Shown: piece after piece, positions 29,001 to 34,413 of the stretch | How positions within the stretch are numbered: the first letter of the stretch is position 1 | How the letters are laid out: each line of letters begins with the position of its first letter | Source of the DNA: Metallyticus violacea | Lineage: Eukaryota; Arthropoda; Insecta; Mantodea; Metallyticidae | Length of the DNA: 64,000 nt | NCBI GenBank assembly: GCA_030762175.1 | Contig: CM060831.1 | Span: forward strand, 2,745,001 to 2,809,000 | Direction of reading: 5' to 3' | Program-made: the position numbers and the translations under genes | Notes under the pieces: model-generated | Told to the model about the DNA's origin: nothing | Database searches by the model: none | What the model saw: the letters and a program-made list of their open reading frames with translations, nothing else

Positions 29001-32000
29001 GCCATAACCTGGTCAAATAAAACCTTTATGTTGCCATTGTATACAATGTTCAGCTACCGCAGACTTGTCAGGTTGAAGCAACTTAATATGGTGCTGGTGC
29101 TACTTGCATCTATCTTCTATTTTTTGGCTCATCTGTATGACTTAAACCATTCCACATTGAAAGATATCTCATACACTCCCAGGGTTTTAGACCTAAGTTG
29201 TCCTTCACTGGCCATAATATCTGCCTAATTTTTCTGTGGGATCTATAGACTGTATGTATGTATGTTACAATGTTTGAGTTTTTCCAATCTTATAAGAAAG
29301 ATTGCCACTTCAGGGGATAAATGTCTTTTTTCTTTTTCTTCTTGCTAAGTTTCTCTTAGCTTAATCCTTTTCATTAGTATAAATAGTATGCAATTCTGAC
29401 AAAATCTATGATGTAAACGTTTTAACCAACCCAGTACTTTATGATATGAAGCTTTCTGCTGCAGAAACAGCCTTGTTAGCAAGTTAACACTATGTTACTA
29501 AAACCCACCACATTAAAAATAACCAAATAGCACTTGACATACTGATTGGCATACTGTCCAGAAAGTTCTGTGAGGGCTGTTCAGTAAGTCCATGCAGATT
29601 CAAAAAGTGGTAGCACTAAATTATTTTCAATGTTACCTTGGAAATATGATGACTGTTGTAAGTTGATGTAGGTTATACATAGATATGTTTGAAAAGCAAT
29701 TTCTGCTTTAATTTATAAACAGCATTAAAATGGAGAATTTTGTGTATTAATAAAACATTACATTTTGAAAGGGGCAATACCTGTACAAACCAAGGTGAAG
29801 CTTAACAAACATTTCCAAGTATCTGCACCTTCTCTTAGAATGGTTTGTCCAGTTTAGAAGTGGTCAAACAAGTACAGTCATTGTGGATGGTTCCAAACAT
29901 GCTGTTGACCGCCAAGGATGGCTGAGGTCTGTAAGGCATAGACTCATGAGCAGGAGGTCTGGGGTTCAATTCTCGCCAGGACTATCCTTCCTGACTGGTG
30001 TTTTTTTTTTCCTCCAGGTTTTCCTCAGCCCTCATAAATGTCAAAAACTGGGGAGGTACCCTAAACTTAGGCTAGAACAGTTTTGAATAGCGGGAATTTT
30101 CACAGTGAAATATAGTATAATATAACAAATTATTATTCAGGAAATCACTCAAATTTCAAACCAAAGCATAAAGAACTCATCAGAGCTAATAGATAAAATT
30201 AGACACATGAAATTGGAAAATAGGGATCTACTAGTTTCGTAAGATGTGATCTCTATGTTTCCTAGCATTCCCAAAGAAAATCTGATAACGGTCATACAGA
30301 AATGGCTAACCTCAATAAACCTATCTGCAGAAGTAATAGAACAGTATATGAACCTCACCAAAATTTGCATCAATCAAACCTACTTTACATTAAGAGGCAA
30401 CAGTTATACACAAAATAAGGGTCTAGGAATGGGAAACCCACTATCACCATTCTTAGCAGATATCTACATGAGTTTTTTGGAAATAAAATTAATTGAGGCT
30501 TTTCCATATATATATATATATATATACACAAATGTTGGTACTGTTATGTTGATGATGTCTTTGCAATAGTAAATGAAAAATAGAAAGAGGATGCAATAAA
30601 ACTGCTCAACCTACAAGACAGCAGTGTTAAATTTACAATGGAATTGGAAAACAACACGATTCTTCCTTTCTTGAATATAAAAATTATAAAAAATGGCACT
30701 ATACTGGAATTTGGCATATTCAGAAAAGATACCCACACAGATAATTACATAAAAAACAACAGCCGCAACCCAATACAACATAAACATGCCATAATCAATA
30801 GCCTCACATTCAGATTAACAAACCTTCCAATAAGCAAGACAGAATACAAATTGGAGTACCAAAAAACATAAAGATAGCATAGAAAAATGGTTACACAACA
30901 GATCTGGTCAACAAGAAAATAGAAAAATTCAAAAAGAAAAAATGAATAAAAGATATCACCACACTAAAAGGCTACAAAGGGGATCATATATATACAAAAT
31001 TCACATTCCACCAATGGGCACACCAAAAATTCCAGAAGATTTTTAAAGAGGCAAACATCATTTTGGCTCCAGTAAACAAATGTAATTTAAAAAAAACCTC
31101 CTAAAAACGAACACAAAAACAAAATTCTTCCAGAAAAACAATCAGGCATTTATGAAATTGCTTGCAAAGATTGCAATATGAAATATATAGGCAAAACAAA
31201 AAGAAATATTTCCATATGGTTTAAGGAGCACATGAGACATGTGAAATATAAACACATGGAAAAATCAGCAATAGCAGACCATTTCTGGCAAAAGAACCAC
31301 GAATTCCAAAAGGAACCAAAACTCTTAAAAGCTCTTCAAAAACAAATAGAATTGACAGTGTGGGAAAATATATTCAAAATAAAAACAAAGAAAAATTTAT
31401 TGATTTTGATCTCCCAAACAATAGGAACCTTATCACTAAGTTTGTGAAGTCAACGGAGCAACATCTTAATACCACGCGGGGAAGCGGACATTGGGATCAT
31501 ACTGACAATGAAGACAACCACCTTTGTCCAAGGTAAGTGGAACTAAATTAGTGAAATTTGAGTGATTTCCTCAATAATAATTTGTTATATTAGGCTAGAA
31601 CATTTCCTTCCCTTAAAAAAAAAAATAAATAAAAAATCTGCTGCCTGTGGTGTATCAGTAGTAAAAATGGGTGTTAAACACTATTAAAAAAAACCTGTTG
31701 AGGTAACAATTTCCAAAATTATGGCAATCTTAGACTGAATATTCAGGAGATTGCTGGTTATTTCTTGAGATCAGATTAGCATAATCGTTTACAAATGATT
31801 GACCAGAAAGTATAATGAGTTGTCGCTTCCGTGCATAATTTGGAGTTGTTTAAATGGAATCCAAGCAAATTTTAGAGACAGTATAAGACAGTCAATACAA
31901 TGAGGATCCACCACTACATGCCAGAAACAAAAGCGCAGTTGAAACAGTGATTACAACCAAAAAAAAAAAAAGCACTCCCAAGAAGACAACCCTTCAGTAG

Positions 32001-33061
32001 GAAAGTTGATGGCAACTGTGCTACAAAACAATTTTAATTAACTTTTTGGTAAAGGGCAAAACCATAACTGGTGAATATTATCCTATGCTACTGGAGCAAT
32101 TAAACAACACATTCAAGAAGAAGCATCCTAATATAGTGAAGAAATAGATCTATTCTATCATGATTATGTACCAGCACACAAGTTTGCAATTATTGAACTT
32201 ATGGTATGAAGTCCTTTCTCATCCCCCTCCTCTCCAGATTTTACTCCCTTGGGCTACTTCCTGTTCCCCAGCAGTAAAAAATTTGCACCACTGATTAGGT
32301 TGTCTTTGAAACCAATGCTTATTTAGCAGAACGGAAGAAATCACATTTTATGGATGGGATAAATAAATTTTAAAATTGTCGGAATGAGTGTGTAGACTTG
32401 AAAGAAGATTATGATTATAAAAATAATTAGGATTTCCTCATCTTTGCATGGACTTATCGAACAGCGCTCGTATCTGAGAGATGTTGATACAAGTAGCACA
32501 CCTCTTAACAGAAACAAGAACAGATATGTATCACTTCTTTGTGACCTATCTGCAAATGTATTTGTTTAGCTATAATATTTTGCAGAAATTAGCTCATTTC
32601 CCTATAATTCAGTAAACATATACCATTCTGCTTGTGTGAGAGATATTCAAAAAGAGTTGAAGTGGTTTTTATAATTCTGACCAAATACTTTGATTATAAA
32701 TATTGTATATAAATATTTTTTCAATTTTGCTTCTAGACTGTAGTCTTTTGTTATATTTAAATTGGGTGGCAAAAAACTGCCTAGGTCTCTAGAACTGCAA
32801 TTGCAGTACATAATTCAGATTAAAGTTGCTAGTTAGTTGAGCTAATAAAATTATAAAACATGTTGGAAATAAAGTGTTTGTTTAAAGGTTTCAGCCGCCG
32901 AGCAAGAGTTGAACAGGCCATCAAGGAACTTGAAAGAGAACTGGAGAAAAAGCTGCGTGTCGAGGAGCTCATCGGCTCTGTTACAGATGTTGAGTCAGAA
33001 GATAAAATTCACATAAGATCACGGAGTGTTACTTTCAGTTGGCAAAGAGGCATCAAAATTG
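495..33061 (+). CDS. MAP3K4: MAP3K4/MEKK4-type MAP kinase kinase kinase, N-terminal part (11 exons, partial at both ends)
   Basis: Mitogen-activated MAP3K of the MEKK4 family (fly Mekk1), a cytoplasmic kinase that feeds stress signals to the p38/JNK MAP2Ks. Exons joined: 495-737, 816-948, 2447-2695, 3084-3245, 6785-6930, 10688-10804, 12557-12737, 15374-15535, 17069-17284, 28259-28592, 32888-33061. All have GT/AG borders and compatible phases, giving about 705 codons. The product matches the conserved MEKK4 N-terminal region in order: NPYRKYMEEVLKTRG, YWSKEAQSLGLPSYR, IRQLMRELKEGLRIAVL, LLEEEWCF, YHKEVCRL, RGLRPRWANQGLDFL, then VTFSWQRGIKIG, the lead-in to the glycine-rich loop. The start codon is upstream of the window. 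The kinase exons (P-loop, HRD, DFG) were not found downstream. Introns are packed with transposons. Family assignment rests on my memory of human MAP3K4 order and is strong. Confidence 0.93.
816..948 (+). CDS. MAP3K4: MAP3K4 exon b
   Basis: Acceptor TGTTTCAG, donor GTAGGT. It encodes KYMEEVLKTRGLKKAIYFLE and continues through LHNHILHKAMITLERP. This matches the MEKK4 helix that follows NPYR in the human protein. It ends in phase 0. Confidence 0.92.
977..2035 (+). mobile_element. Mariner-type DNA transposon, decayed copy 1 of family A
   Basis: It begins after a TA with TGAGTGTCGTTTAAAAAGTT, the same terminal inverted repeat as the copy at 9388. The interior reads, through frameshifts, as mariner transposase: an N-terminal helix-turn-helix segment around 1314-1440 (SEALGISGDVSSH) and a C-terminal motif near 1895-1930 resembling the mariner SPDLAPSDFHLF block. 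The 3' terminal repeat is not recognisable. The ORF is broken by many stops, so it is non-functional. It lies in the intron between exons b and c. Confidence 0.75.
2036..2446. other. Intron sequence without recognised features
   Basis: AT-rich, ending in TATCTTACAG before the exon at 2447. No coding or repeat signature noticed. Confidence 0.5.
2447..2695 (+). CDS. MAP3K4: MAP3K4 exon c
   Basis: 83 codons, phase 0 at both ends. It starts TEESFSVDTENTLLL, then a run of acidic residues (EEDEEEEE), then YGYWSKEAQSLGLPSYRSAF and EMIHEFLRMRLEQKP, ending LSIRQ. These are among the best conserved blocks of MEKK4. The donor GTAAGC lies exactly at the edge of an inserted inverted-repeat element (2706-3003), and an identical donor sequence recurs at 3006. 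Confidence 0.95.
2694..2705. repeat. Left target-site duplication of the inverted-repeat element
   Basis: AGGTAAGCAGTT, repeated at 3004-3015. It contains the splice donor of MAP3K4 exon c. Confidence 0.75.
2813..2836 (-). other. Hammerhead-ribozyme-like core, left arm of inverted-repeat element
   Basis: On the - strand: CUGAAGA, a hairpin closed by GCCAAU/GUUGGU, then GAAAGC. It mirrors the core at 2909-2941. Confidence 0.45.
2909..2941 (+). other. Hammerhead-ribozyme-like core, right arm of inverted-repeat element
   Basis: CUGAAGA fits the hammerhead CUGANGA core. Stem II pairs GCCAAC with GUUGGU. GAA is followed by AGCU (a 2 bp palindromic stem III) and CUA as an NUH cleavage triplet. 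CCA just before the core can pair with UGG just after the triplet as stem I. This is a fold by eye, and activity is untested. Confidence 0.5.
3004..3015. repeat. Right target-site duplication carrying a second splice-donor sequence
   Basis: AGGTAAGCAGTT, identical to 2694-2705. It leaves a GTAAGC donor 310 bp beyond the normal one. Confidence 0.75.
3084..3245 (+). CDS. MAP3K4: MAP3K4 exon d
   Basis: 54 codons, phase 0 both ends, acceptor CTGTTACAG, donor GTTAGT. It encodes LMRELKEGLRIAVLHKQRYL and ends SMRKVLE. With exon c it forms IRQ-LMRELKEGLRIAVL, matching the human IRQLMRECREGLRIAVL block. Confidence 0.95.
3330..4604 (-). mobile_element. Penelope-like retroelement 1 with ~108 bp terminal direct repeats
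   Basis: Two direct repeats (3330-3438 and 4497-4604) share TTAGTTGAACTACACACTCT and continue through GGTTTCGAGAACATTT to AAAATTCAACTG. Between them, on the - strand, lie broken frames typical of PLE ORFs. These are an RT thumb segment (4082-4288, PFLGIEIMK...[11 protein letters not shown]), a GIY-YIG endonuclease segment (about 3624-3800, [20 protein letters not shown]) and a C-terminal tail (3425-3631, ELATWEKIYIYKYKD). The RT palm and fingers are missing and frames are shifted. PLEs are known for LTR-like repeats and GIY-YIG domains. Confidence 0.85.
3391..3419 (-). other. Hammerhead-like core in PLE terminal repeat
   Basis: On the - strand: CUGAUGA, a hairpin closed by GAGA/UCUC, then GAAAC followed by CGAUU. 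UAG before the core can pair with CUA after it. The matching module in the other terminal repeat (4557-4585) has a mutated core, CUGGUGA. Confidence 0.5.
4605..4859. other. Intron with a PLE terminal fragment
   Basis: 4776-4840 matches PLE termini elsewhere (GAGGAAATCACTCAAATTTC, then GTTCCACTTACTT), in the same orientation as 22583-22630. The rest is plain AT-rich intron. Confidence 0.5.
4860..4903. repeat. (TA)n microsatellite followed by T run
   Basis: About 13 TA units then about 14 T. Confidence 0.9.
4904..6289. other. Intron; contains an unassigned 108-codon ORF on the - strand (5723-6049)
   Basis: Mostly AT-rich sequence without a recognised repeat. The stretch around 5720-6050 has more balanced base composition than its flanks. 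On the - strand it is open for 108 codons, beginning EPKFITIRTMFMGMHADNL and including GIVHTLLHQQLRYLKYVHSG. I do not recognise the product. It may be a fragment of a transposon or retrogene, or a chance ORF. Confidence 0.3.
6302..6360 (+). other. Hammerhead-like ribozyme motif in a solo PLE terminus (best-folding copy)
   Basis: Outer stem I TTAAT (6302-6306) pairs with ATTAA (6356-6360). Inner stem I TAG (6312-6314) pairs with CTA (6350-6352). The core is CTGATGA (6315-6321), stem II GTGAAC/GTTTAT, GAA, palindromic stem III ACTAGT (6343-6348) and cleavage triplet GTA. This is the layout of type I hammerheads with minimal stem III known from PLEs. The flank down to 6470 matches PLE ends (CAATCATACAAAG, CATGTTCCAATT). 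Confidence 0.6.
6785..6930 (+). CDS. MAP3K4: MAP3K4 exon e
   Basis: Acceptor GTGGCAG with a weak pyrimidine tract, donor GTAAGT, ends in phase 2. It encodes VYLDYMRQWVLMVQQEG and NLLEEEWCFVKTTCPKIPGG, continuing VLE from exon d exactly as in human MEKK4. Confidence 0.93.
7015..7990 (-). mobile_element. Decayed Tc1/mariner-superfamily transposase fragment
   Basis: Reading the - strand across frameshifts gives an N-terminal segment near 7900-7990 (RRRSIDRMPAVCVPQRETV). It also gives a C-terminal segment near 7180-7280 (KLEEVKENIRREIAAISEEE), the spacing and sequence style of the helix-turn-helix-linked transposases common in insects. No catalytic triad or terminal repeats were resolved. Confidence 0.5.
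8770..9330 (-). mobile_element. Highly decayed PLE fragment
   Basis: - strand remnants of the GIY-YIG region around 8810-8930 (NKMCRMQKQRE..., HFKNI) resemble the PLE copies elsewhere in the window. The rest is too degraded to align by eye. Confidence 0.35.
9388..10481 (+). mobile_element. Mariner family A, copy 2, full length with terminal inverted repeats
   Basis: 1,094 bp between TA dinucleotides. The left end TGAGGCTAATTTGGAAAGTT is mirrored at 10454-10481 (AGAACTTTTCAAATCACTCT). The interior parallels the copy at 977-2035 almost block for block, including the leader, ISGEHIFHIL-like helix-turn-helix, and a C-terminal SPDLAPSDFHLF-like block near 10230-10275. Multiple frameshifts and stops make it inactive. 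Confidence 0.8.
10688..10804 (+). CDS. MAP3K4: MAP3K4 exon f
   Basis: Acceptor TTTGCAG, donor GTAAGT. The first T completes TGT (Cys) from exon e. It encodes HIASSMLQAICDQLFLRAEQ, ending GGELSDDESSP plus two bases. It aligns with the human segment after GGEAQAGRLFC. Confidence 0.92.
10847..11105 (+). mobile_element. tRNA-derived SINE, family S1
   Basis: It has a tRNA-like head with an A-box region (TAGCTGAGGTCGTTAAAG) and B box (GGTTCAATTTCC). A body containing AGGTTTTCCTCA follows, then a tail ending in GTTAAACACTTAAAA. An (AAT)n run at 10961-11010 has expanded inside it. Other copies: 12830, 19525, 29909, 38573(-) and 41945(-). Confidence 0.8.
10961..11010. repeat. (AAT)n microsatellite
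   Basis: About 16 uninterrupted AAT units inside a SINE copy. Confidence 0.95.
11490..11656. mobile_element. Palindromic pair of PLE termini
   Basis: Inverted arms at 11490-11535 and 11612-11656 share AAAGAAGTCTGATTAGGTGA. Between them lies CTGAGGATGAGAAC, a hammerhead-like core whose GAAAC side is decayed. The same terminus occurs at 33200 and 40890. Confidence 0.6.
11757..11822 (-). mobile_element. Short solo PLE terminus
   Basis: TGATTTAGTTGAACTACACA and flanks match the terminal repeat of the PLE at 3330. Confidence 0.6.
11823..12556. other. Intron, AT-rich, no recognised element
   Basis: It includes a TAATATTAATATTAAT-rich patch at 12305-12350. Nothing coding was seen before the acceptor at 12556. 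Confidence 0.5.
12557..12737 (+). CDS. MAP3K4: MAP3K4 exon g
   Basis: Acceptor TTGTTACAG, donor GTAAGA. The first G completes AAG with exon f. It encodes QLMLLVCREFQSLFNETREK, KMLRKDLEEGDF and ends NSLEDLK. It aligns with the human ARMLRKDLE...LLDALK block. About 130 residues that follow in human MEKK4 were not found before the next exon. Confidence 0.92.
12830..13076 (+). mobile_element. SINE family S1, degraded copy
   Basis: It contains CCTCATAAATGGCAAATACC, a B-box-like TTTGAATCTACC and the family tail AATAGGTGTTAAACACT, followed by (GT)n. Confidence 0.75.
13077..13904. other. Intron, no recognised feature
   Basis: (GT)n and (TA)n patches at 13076-13130. I searched here for the missing MAP3K4 middle exons and saw no match. 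Confidence 0.5.
13905..14163 (+). pseudogene. Fragment of an arthropod repeat-associated ORF (unassigned)
   Basis: An open frame starts RKRRKETKYYHVHNTTEED and runs through FSDTFLSILNISHARVQLL to a Lys/Glu/Gln-rich end. The pattern (basic start, aromatic strand, FFLxTLxIS followed by a Lys-rich helix) resembles a DNA-binding-like domain I associate with multicopy arthropod transposon ORFs. The function is not known to me. It is not part of MAP3K4. Confidence 0.35.
14280..15150 (+). mobile_element. LINE fragment with RNase H and C-terminal domain, split by a PLE insertion
   Basis: 14341-14450 reads as the RNase H end of a non-LTR element (LGLKGNKIADMLAKK, equivalent to HxGxxGNExAD.LAKK). The continuation at about 14870-15120 has HDCLSEHFFRM, the typical post-RNase H motif. 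A PLE piece separates the two halves. Confidence 0.6.
14475..14875 (+). mobile_element. PLE 3' fragment inserted in LINE
   Basis: It encodes AVAAHFWIQNHEIKSEAKVL and ILLEK-like continuation, the PLE tail after GIY-YIG, and ends in AAGTAAGTGGAGC. Both edges carry sequence also seen at the PLE near 24190 (CAATGGAGTGGTAATATATC). Confidence 0.65.
15374..15535 (+). CDS. MAP3K4: MAP3K4 exon h
   Basis: 54 codons, phase 0 both ends, acceptor TGAATGCAG, donor GTAAGA. It encodes NKTLTLRDAITSTIRIAEET and SRCREILHQSYKFGFE. The end aligns with human YREAMIQGYNFGFE. Confidence 0.93.
15836..16770 (-). mobile_element. Decayed mariner/IS630-type transposase fragment
   Basis: - strand frames include a first-Asp-like VVTADE near 16250 and an IPDFVPLDYPQFLKL block near 16060, the counterpart of SPDLAPSDYFLF, in the expected order. 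Stops interrupt every segment. Terminal repeats not resolved. Confidence 0.5.
17069..17284 (+). CDS. MAP3K4: MAP3K4 exon i
   Basis: 72 codons, phase 0 both ends, acceptor TTTTTTGCAG, donor GTAAGT. It encodes YHKEVCRLITGDARHKLARG, ISFAQQWMCFVKERCERGRG and RPRWANQGLDFL, the most diagnostic MEKK4 N-terminal block. Base composition is clearly less AT-rich than the surroundings. Confidence 0.96.
17285..18135. other. Intron, no recognised feature
   Basis: Short AT-rich ORFs only. No repeat signature noticed before the mariner at 18136. Confidence 0.45.
18136..19360 (+). mobile_element. Mariner family B, 1.2 kb, near-intact structure, broken transposase
   Basis: Terminal inverted repeats GAGGGTAGGTCCATAAG... 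(18137-18163) and its complement (19333-19359) match at 26 of 27 positions, with TA on both sides. The transposase reads in pieces: NGVYGKASPSYSMLKEWAKL (18392-), AKRVGLSKTRL, a first catalytic motif IVTGNE where Asp has become Asn, LLHDNMS for the second Asp (about 18990) and YSPDLAPSDYFLFSELKKDL (about 19085) for the third. This is the DD34D mariner layout. Several frameshifts. Confidence 0.9.
19525..19808 (+). mobile_element. SINE family S1
   Basis: GAGCAGGAGGTCTGAG, GGTTTTCCTTAGTCCTCATA and the tail GTAGTAAAAAGGAGCATTAA, followed by A-rich end. Confidence 0.8.
19809..20479. other. Intron, no recognised feature
   Basis: No confident coding or repeat match. A 91-codon + strand ORF at 20094-20369 looks like chance. 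Confidence 0.4.
20480..20950 (-). mobile_element. IS630/Tc1-like DDE transposase fragment
   Basis: The - strand reads YYLDETWVNEDHVASSTWLD near 20890 (first catalytic Asp). Near 20620-20660 it reads EPGVVIIMDNASYHS (second Asp), a pair typical of arthropod DDE transposases with the YLDETWVN signature. The flanks are decayed and the third acidic residue was not seen. Confidence 0.65.
21085..21362 (+). mobile_element. tRNA-derived SINE, family S2
   Basis: A B-box-like TTGTTCAAACCC in the head, then a body with AAGTAAAGCCATGGGTCC and CATTTATGACATGTAAAAGA. GATGACCTGAGATGTTAAAA follows and it ends in (AAATA)n. The body resembles a SINE type widespread in insects. Confidence 0.7.
21365..22390 (+). 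mobile_element. Non-LTR LINE reverse-transcriptase remnant
   Basis: TTQGSILGPVLFIVYINDLP (21390-21450) is the RT motif before the catalytic YADD. Here that motif is decayed to LFSDNANLIF. It continues through NLNNWLKSYKLIINIDK and a C-terminal VFKWKKKILRIMQ. Stops and frameshifts throughout. Confidence 0.8.
22530..22632 (+). mobile_element. Solo PLE terminus
   Basis: GAATAGCAGGAATTTTTACA through GAGGAAATCACTCAA and GTTCCACTTACTTG matches the left end of the PLE at 30080. Confidence 0.65.
22633..23079. other. Intron, no recognised feature
   Basis: No convincing coding or repeat match. Confidence 0.4.
23080..24110 (+). mobile_element. Penelope-like element 2 (RT thumb plus GIY-YIG)
   Basis: The RT catalytic motif YVDDIFA appears as YVSDIFAVV (first Asp lost) near 23090. 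DALKFLNLQDKEIKFTSK and PFLDLQIIRTGN follow. The GIY-YIG domain at about 23680-23780 is nearly intact (GIYKINCSECNKVYIGKTKR), with a stop shortly after. The tail (SAVAHHFWRDKHDIEMGVKL...) is open to 24088. Confidence 0.88.
24200..25450 (-). mobile_element. Penelope-like element 3
   Basis: On the - strand, 24818-25186 encodes RT thumb ([37 protein letters not shown]). 24417-24746 encodes GIY-YIG with intact signature residues (GIYEIKCADCEQSYIGKTKR) and the HFWNKNHEIKLEIKLLKHLH tail. The palm region lies near 25200-25400 and is broken. Confidence 0.88.
25455..25785 (+). mobile_element. Inverted partial copy of PLE 3
   Basis: Reverse-complement counterpart of 24205-24480: KLLKHLHNVMELSTWEK followed by the same 3' UTR (CTCCTATGGGTGAACTCAGC) and end AAGTAAGCAGAGTTTAGTG. 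It abuts the 5' side of PLE 3, so the locus has inverted ends. Confidence 0.75.
26129..26455 (-). mobile_element. Mariner family C, truncated copy
   Basis: It starts with the family C terminal repeat (GGGCTATTCAATAAAGAATG). It reads on the - strand as the C-terminal part of the same transposase as at 63530 (KAVVKATEDILKDLSIMISS-like, cf. EDW terminus). The remainder is missing. Confidence 0.65.
26456..26600 (+). mobile_element. PLE terminus with hammerhead-like core
   Basis: CTGATGA at 26480, GAAAC at 26504 followed by the palindrome ACATGT and C (a GUC triplet), then CCAAGTAAGTGGAACTAAAT as at the end of the PLE at 31540. Stem II is weak. Confidence 0.55.
26640..27690 (-). mobile_element. 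Penelope-like element 4, RT part
   Basis: 27353-27688 on the - strand is open through the RT palm: SFLADLFMNSFEIHITKIFP, then WYVGNIFAIISKK where the catalytic YVDD is YVGN, then [23 protein letters not shown] remnants follow at 26780-26950. Confidence 0.82.
27600..28215 (+). mobile_element. Inverted partial copy abutting PLE 4
   Basis: + strand fragments KTKRNLEIWRKENFRN and the post-GIY-YIG tail with ELAIYLGKKCSS-like end. It then has the PLE 3' UTR ending TATAGGATGTATAGC. It faces the PLE 4 RT part head to head, the same arrangement as PLE 3. Confidence 0.65.
28259..28592 (+). CDS. MAP3K4: MAP3K4 exon j
   Basis: Acceptor TTTGCAG, donor GTAAAG, ends phase 1. It starts ELKKNIDNCISHVIGTATPN, matching human LMNECIGHVIGKPHSP. 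It continues into a Ser/Pro/Arg-rich linker (SRGSSPAPHSRSKTPSYRAS) and ends DDQIDGMLTHSIIVPIK. The last 86 bases of the exon are part of a tandem triplication. Confidence 0.92.
28507..28946 (+). repeat. 147 bp tandem triplication of exon j end plus splice donor
   Basis: Copies begin at 28507, 28654 and 28801 with CCAGTGTAG. Each contains the last 86 exon bases and about 60 intron bases. The donor reads AAAGGTAAAG in copy 1, AAAGATAAAG in copy 2 and AAAGCTAAAG in copy 3. All three coding segments remain open in the same frame. Confidence 0.9.
28947..29570. other. Intron, no recognised feature
   Basis: Nothing recognised. A 105-codon ORF at 28911-29228 starts inside the triplication and looks like chance. 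Confidence 0.4.
29909..31694 (+). mobile_element. SINE family S1 inserted in mariner D, itself split by a PLE
   Basis: Target-site duplication CTGTTGA at 29902-29908 and 31695-31701. The left half (29909-30079) has the tRNA-like head (CTGAGGTCTGTAAGGC, GGTTCAATTCTCG). The right half (31603-31694) has the tail (AATGGGTGTTAAACACTATT). Confidence 0.85.
30080..31590 (+). mobile_element. Penelope-like element 5, inserted in SINE with 12 bp TSD
   Basis: Flanked by TAGGCTAGAACA at 30068-30079 and 31591-31602. It has inverted terminal segments (GGAAATCACTCAAATTTC left, GAAATTTGAGTGATTTCC right). The RT reads MFPSIPKENLI, GLGMGNPLSPFLADIYM, an intact CYVDDVFAI (about 30540), then LPFLNIKIIKNGT and FGIFRKDTHTDNYI. 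GIY-YIG near 31145-31250 is nearly intact (SGIYEIACKDCNMKYIGKTK), with the tail open to 31447. An (AT)n run at 30508-30529 sits in the RT just before YVDD and shifts the frame. Confidence 0.92.
32471..32887. other. Intron, no recognised feature
   Basis: Plain AT-rich sequence leading to the acceptor TTTAAAG at 32887. Confidence 0.5.
32888..33061 (+). CDS. MAP3K4: MAP3K4 exon k, last one found; enters the kinase domain
   Basis: The acceptor AG lies just before GTTTCAG; this choice keeps the frame G-FSRRARVEQ. A basic helix follows (AIKELERELEKKLRVEELIG), then SRSVTFSWQRGIKIG, the strand that precedes the kinase glycine loop (human VTFKWQRGNKIGEGQYGKVY). It ends phase 1 at donor GTGAGT. The next exon should begin with the GEGxxGxVY loop and was not found. 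Confidence 0.9.
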
Positions 33062-33253
33062 GTGAGTTGTGAGCCTCTTGAATGTATTACTGTAGTTTTG
33101 TTTTAGCACTTTAATGTTGATTTTACATTCTGATACAAAATGCACGATAAAGGACCATATCCCCACTTTAACCAATTAATAAACCTATTCGCTTATTATA
33201 CACGTAAAGAAGTAGGTATTAGGTGACACTATACTTTACTAACTTCAGAACAA

Positions 33254-33282
33254 GTTTCAAGAGCTTTCGTTCTCATCTTCAA
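33254..33282 (-). other. Hammerhead-like motif at PLE 6 left end
   Basis: On the - strand UUGAAGA, stem GAGAAC/GCUCUU (imperfect), GAAAC followed by UUGUUC. The core is one base off CUGANGA. Confidence 0.35.
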
Positions 33283-34383
33283 CTGGACCAGCTAATGCTG
33301 GCAGGTGAAGATGTGAACTGTGGTGGTTCAAATATGCAGCAAAACAGGAAGTCCATTAGTGAGTGTCAAAGGTTCATAAAATATTTATTCTTTAAAATCA
33401 AAATATTTTCCATTATTGCTTATTCCTTGAGATTGTTGATAGCTTTCAACAGTTTGGATTCTTTTGTAATGTCATGATTGTGTGTCCAAAAATGATATGC
33501 AACTGCTGTTTTATCCATCTGCTTATTATATTTCTAAGGTGTTCATTAGTTCTTGTCTCCAAATTTTTTATTGTTCTGCCTATGTACATCCGATCACAAT
33601 CCAAACATTCTGTCTGAGACACTTTTGCCTTTTTCTGGACAGGATAACATACTTTATGGATCTGTCCAAATGATTTCTAATGTTAAATTTATTTTGTGCA
33701 ACCAATACAATACGAAATTTTTTAAAAATTTTCATGAAAACCTGTTTGCCCATTTGAATTTTTAAAACTTATGTCCTTTATCATCTAGAGAGTGGTGGTG
33801 TTTGTAATATCTTAAAGTCTTTTAAAATGTTTGATCTTCTTATCTACTAAAGACTAGTTAAATCCATTGATGAGGACAGTACTGATGATGTACTGGTACT
33901 TCGTTGTGTAATCTTGTTGAGTAGGAAGCTTACTAATCTTTGAGCAAGGCTGTTTATAATGGCATGTTGATGTGGTGTAGGGTTGAAGCAATTATTCTGT
34001 TTGCAATTATCTGTATGTGTGGTTTCCTATGTATACCAAACAAAATGATGTTGTTTCTTCTGTAGATTTTAAGAATCCAAAAGGGCAACTGTCTTTCCTC
34101 TTCAATATCTAAAGTGAACTTAATGTTTTGGTCTTGCAGATTTAGTATCTCTGTTTGTTTTTTGATACAATTGCAAATATGTCATGTACATAGCAAAACC
34201 ATGTTTTAAAAACAAAATGGAACTGCCTTATTAATGTACTGTACTCCAGGATAAATTTGCCAGGAATGGAGAGAGGGGATTACTCATAGCCAAGCCAGAG
34301 TTTTTCTTAAATGTAAATTGGAACGTGCACAGTGAAGCTAATCGTATTAATTGGTATCATTGTATGATTCAACTTTAGCTTGG

Positions 34384-34413
34384 CTGAAGATGGGAACTAA
34401 ATGTTCTCGAAAC
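34384..34413 (+). other. Hammerhead-like motif at PLE 6 right end
   Basis: CUGAAGA, stem II GGGAAC/GUUCUC (6 bp with one G-U), GAA, palindrome ACCGGU, cleavage triplet GUU. UGG before the core pairs with CCA after it. Confidence 0.55.

Larger units (their letters stand above)
29571..32470 (+). mobile_element. Mariner family D (mauritiana-like), interrupted by SINE and PLE
   Basis: Terminal inverted repeats: TGAGGGCTGTTCAGTAAGTC at 29571 and the complement ending ACAGCGCTCG at 32470, followed by TA. Between 31700 and 32410 the + strand reads as mariner transposase in pieces: MPETKAQLKQ, KVDGNCATKQF, GKTITGEYYPMLLEQLN-like and ETNAYLAERKKSHFMDGINK. Removing the nested SINE and PLE leaves about 1.1 kb, the normal mariner size. 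Heavily mutated. Confidence 0.82.
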
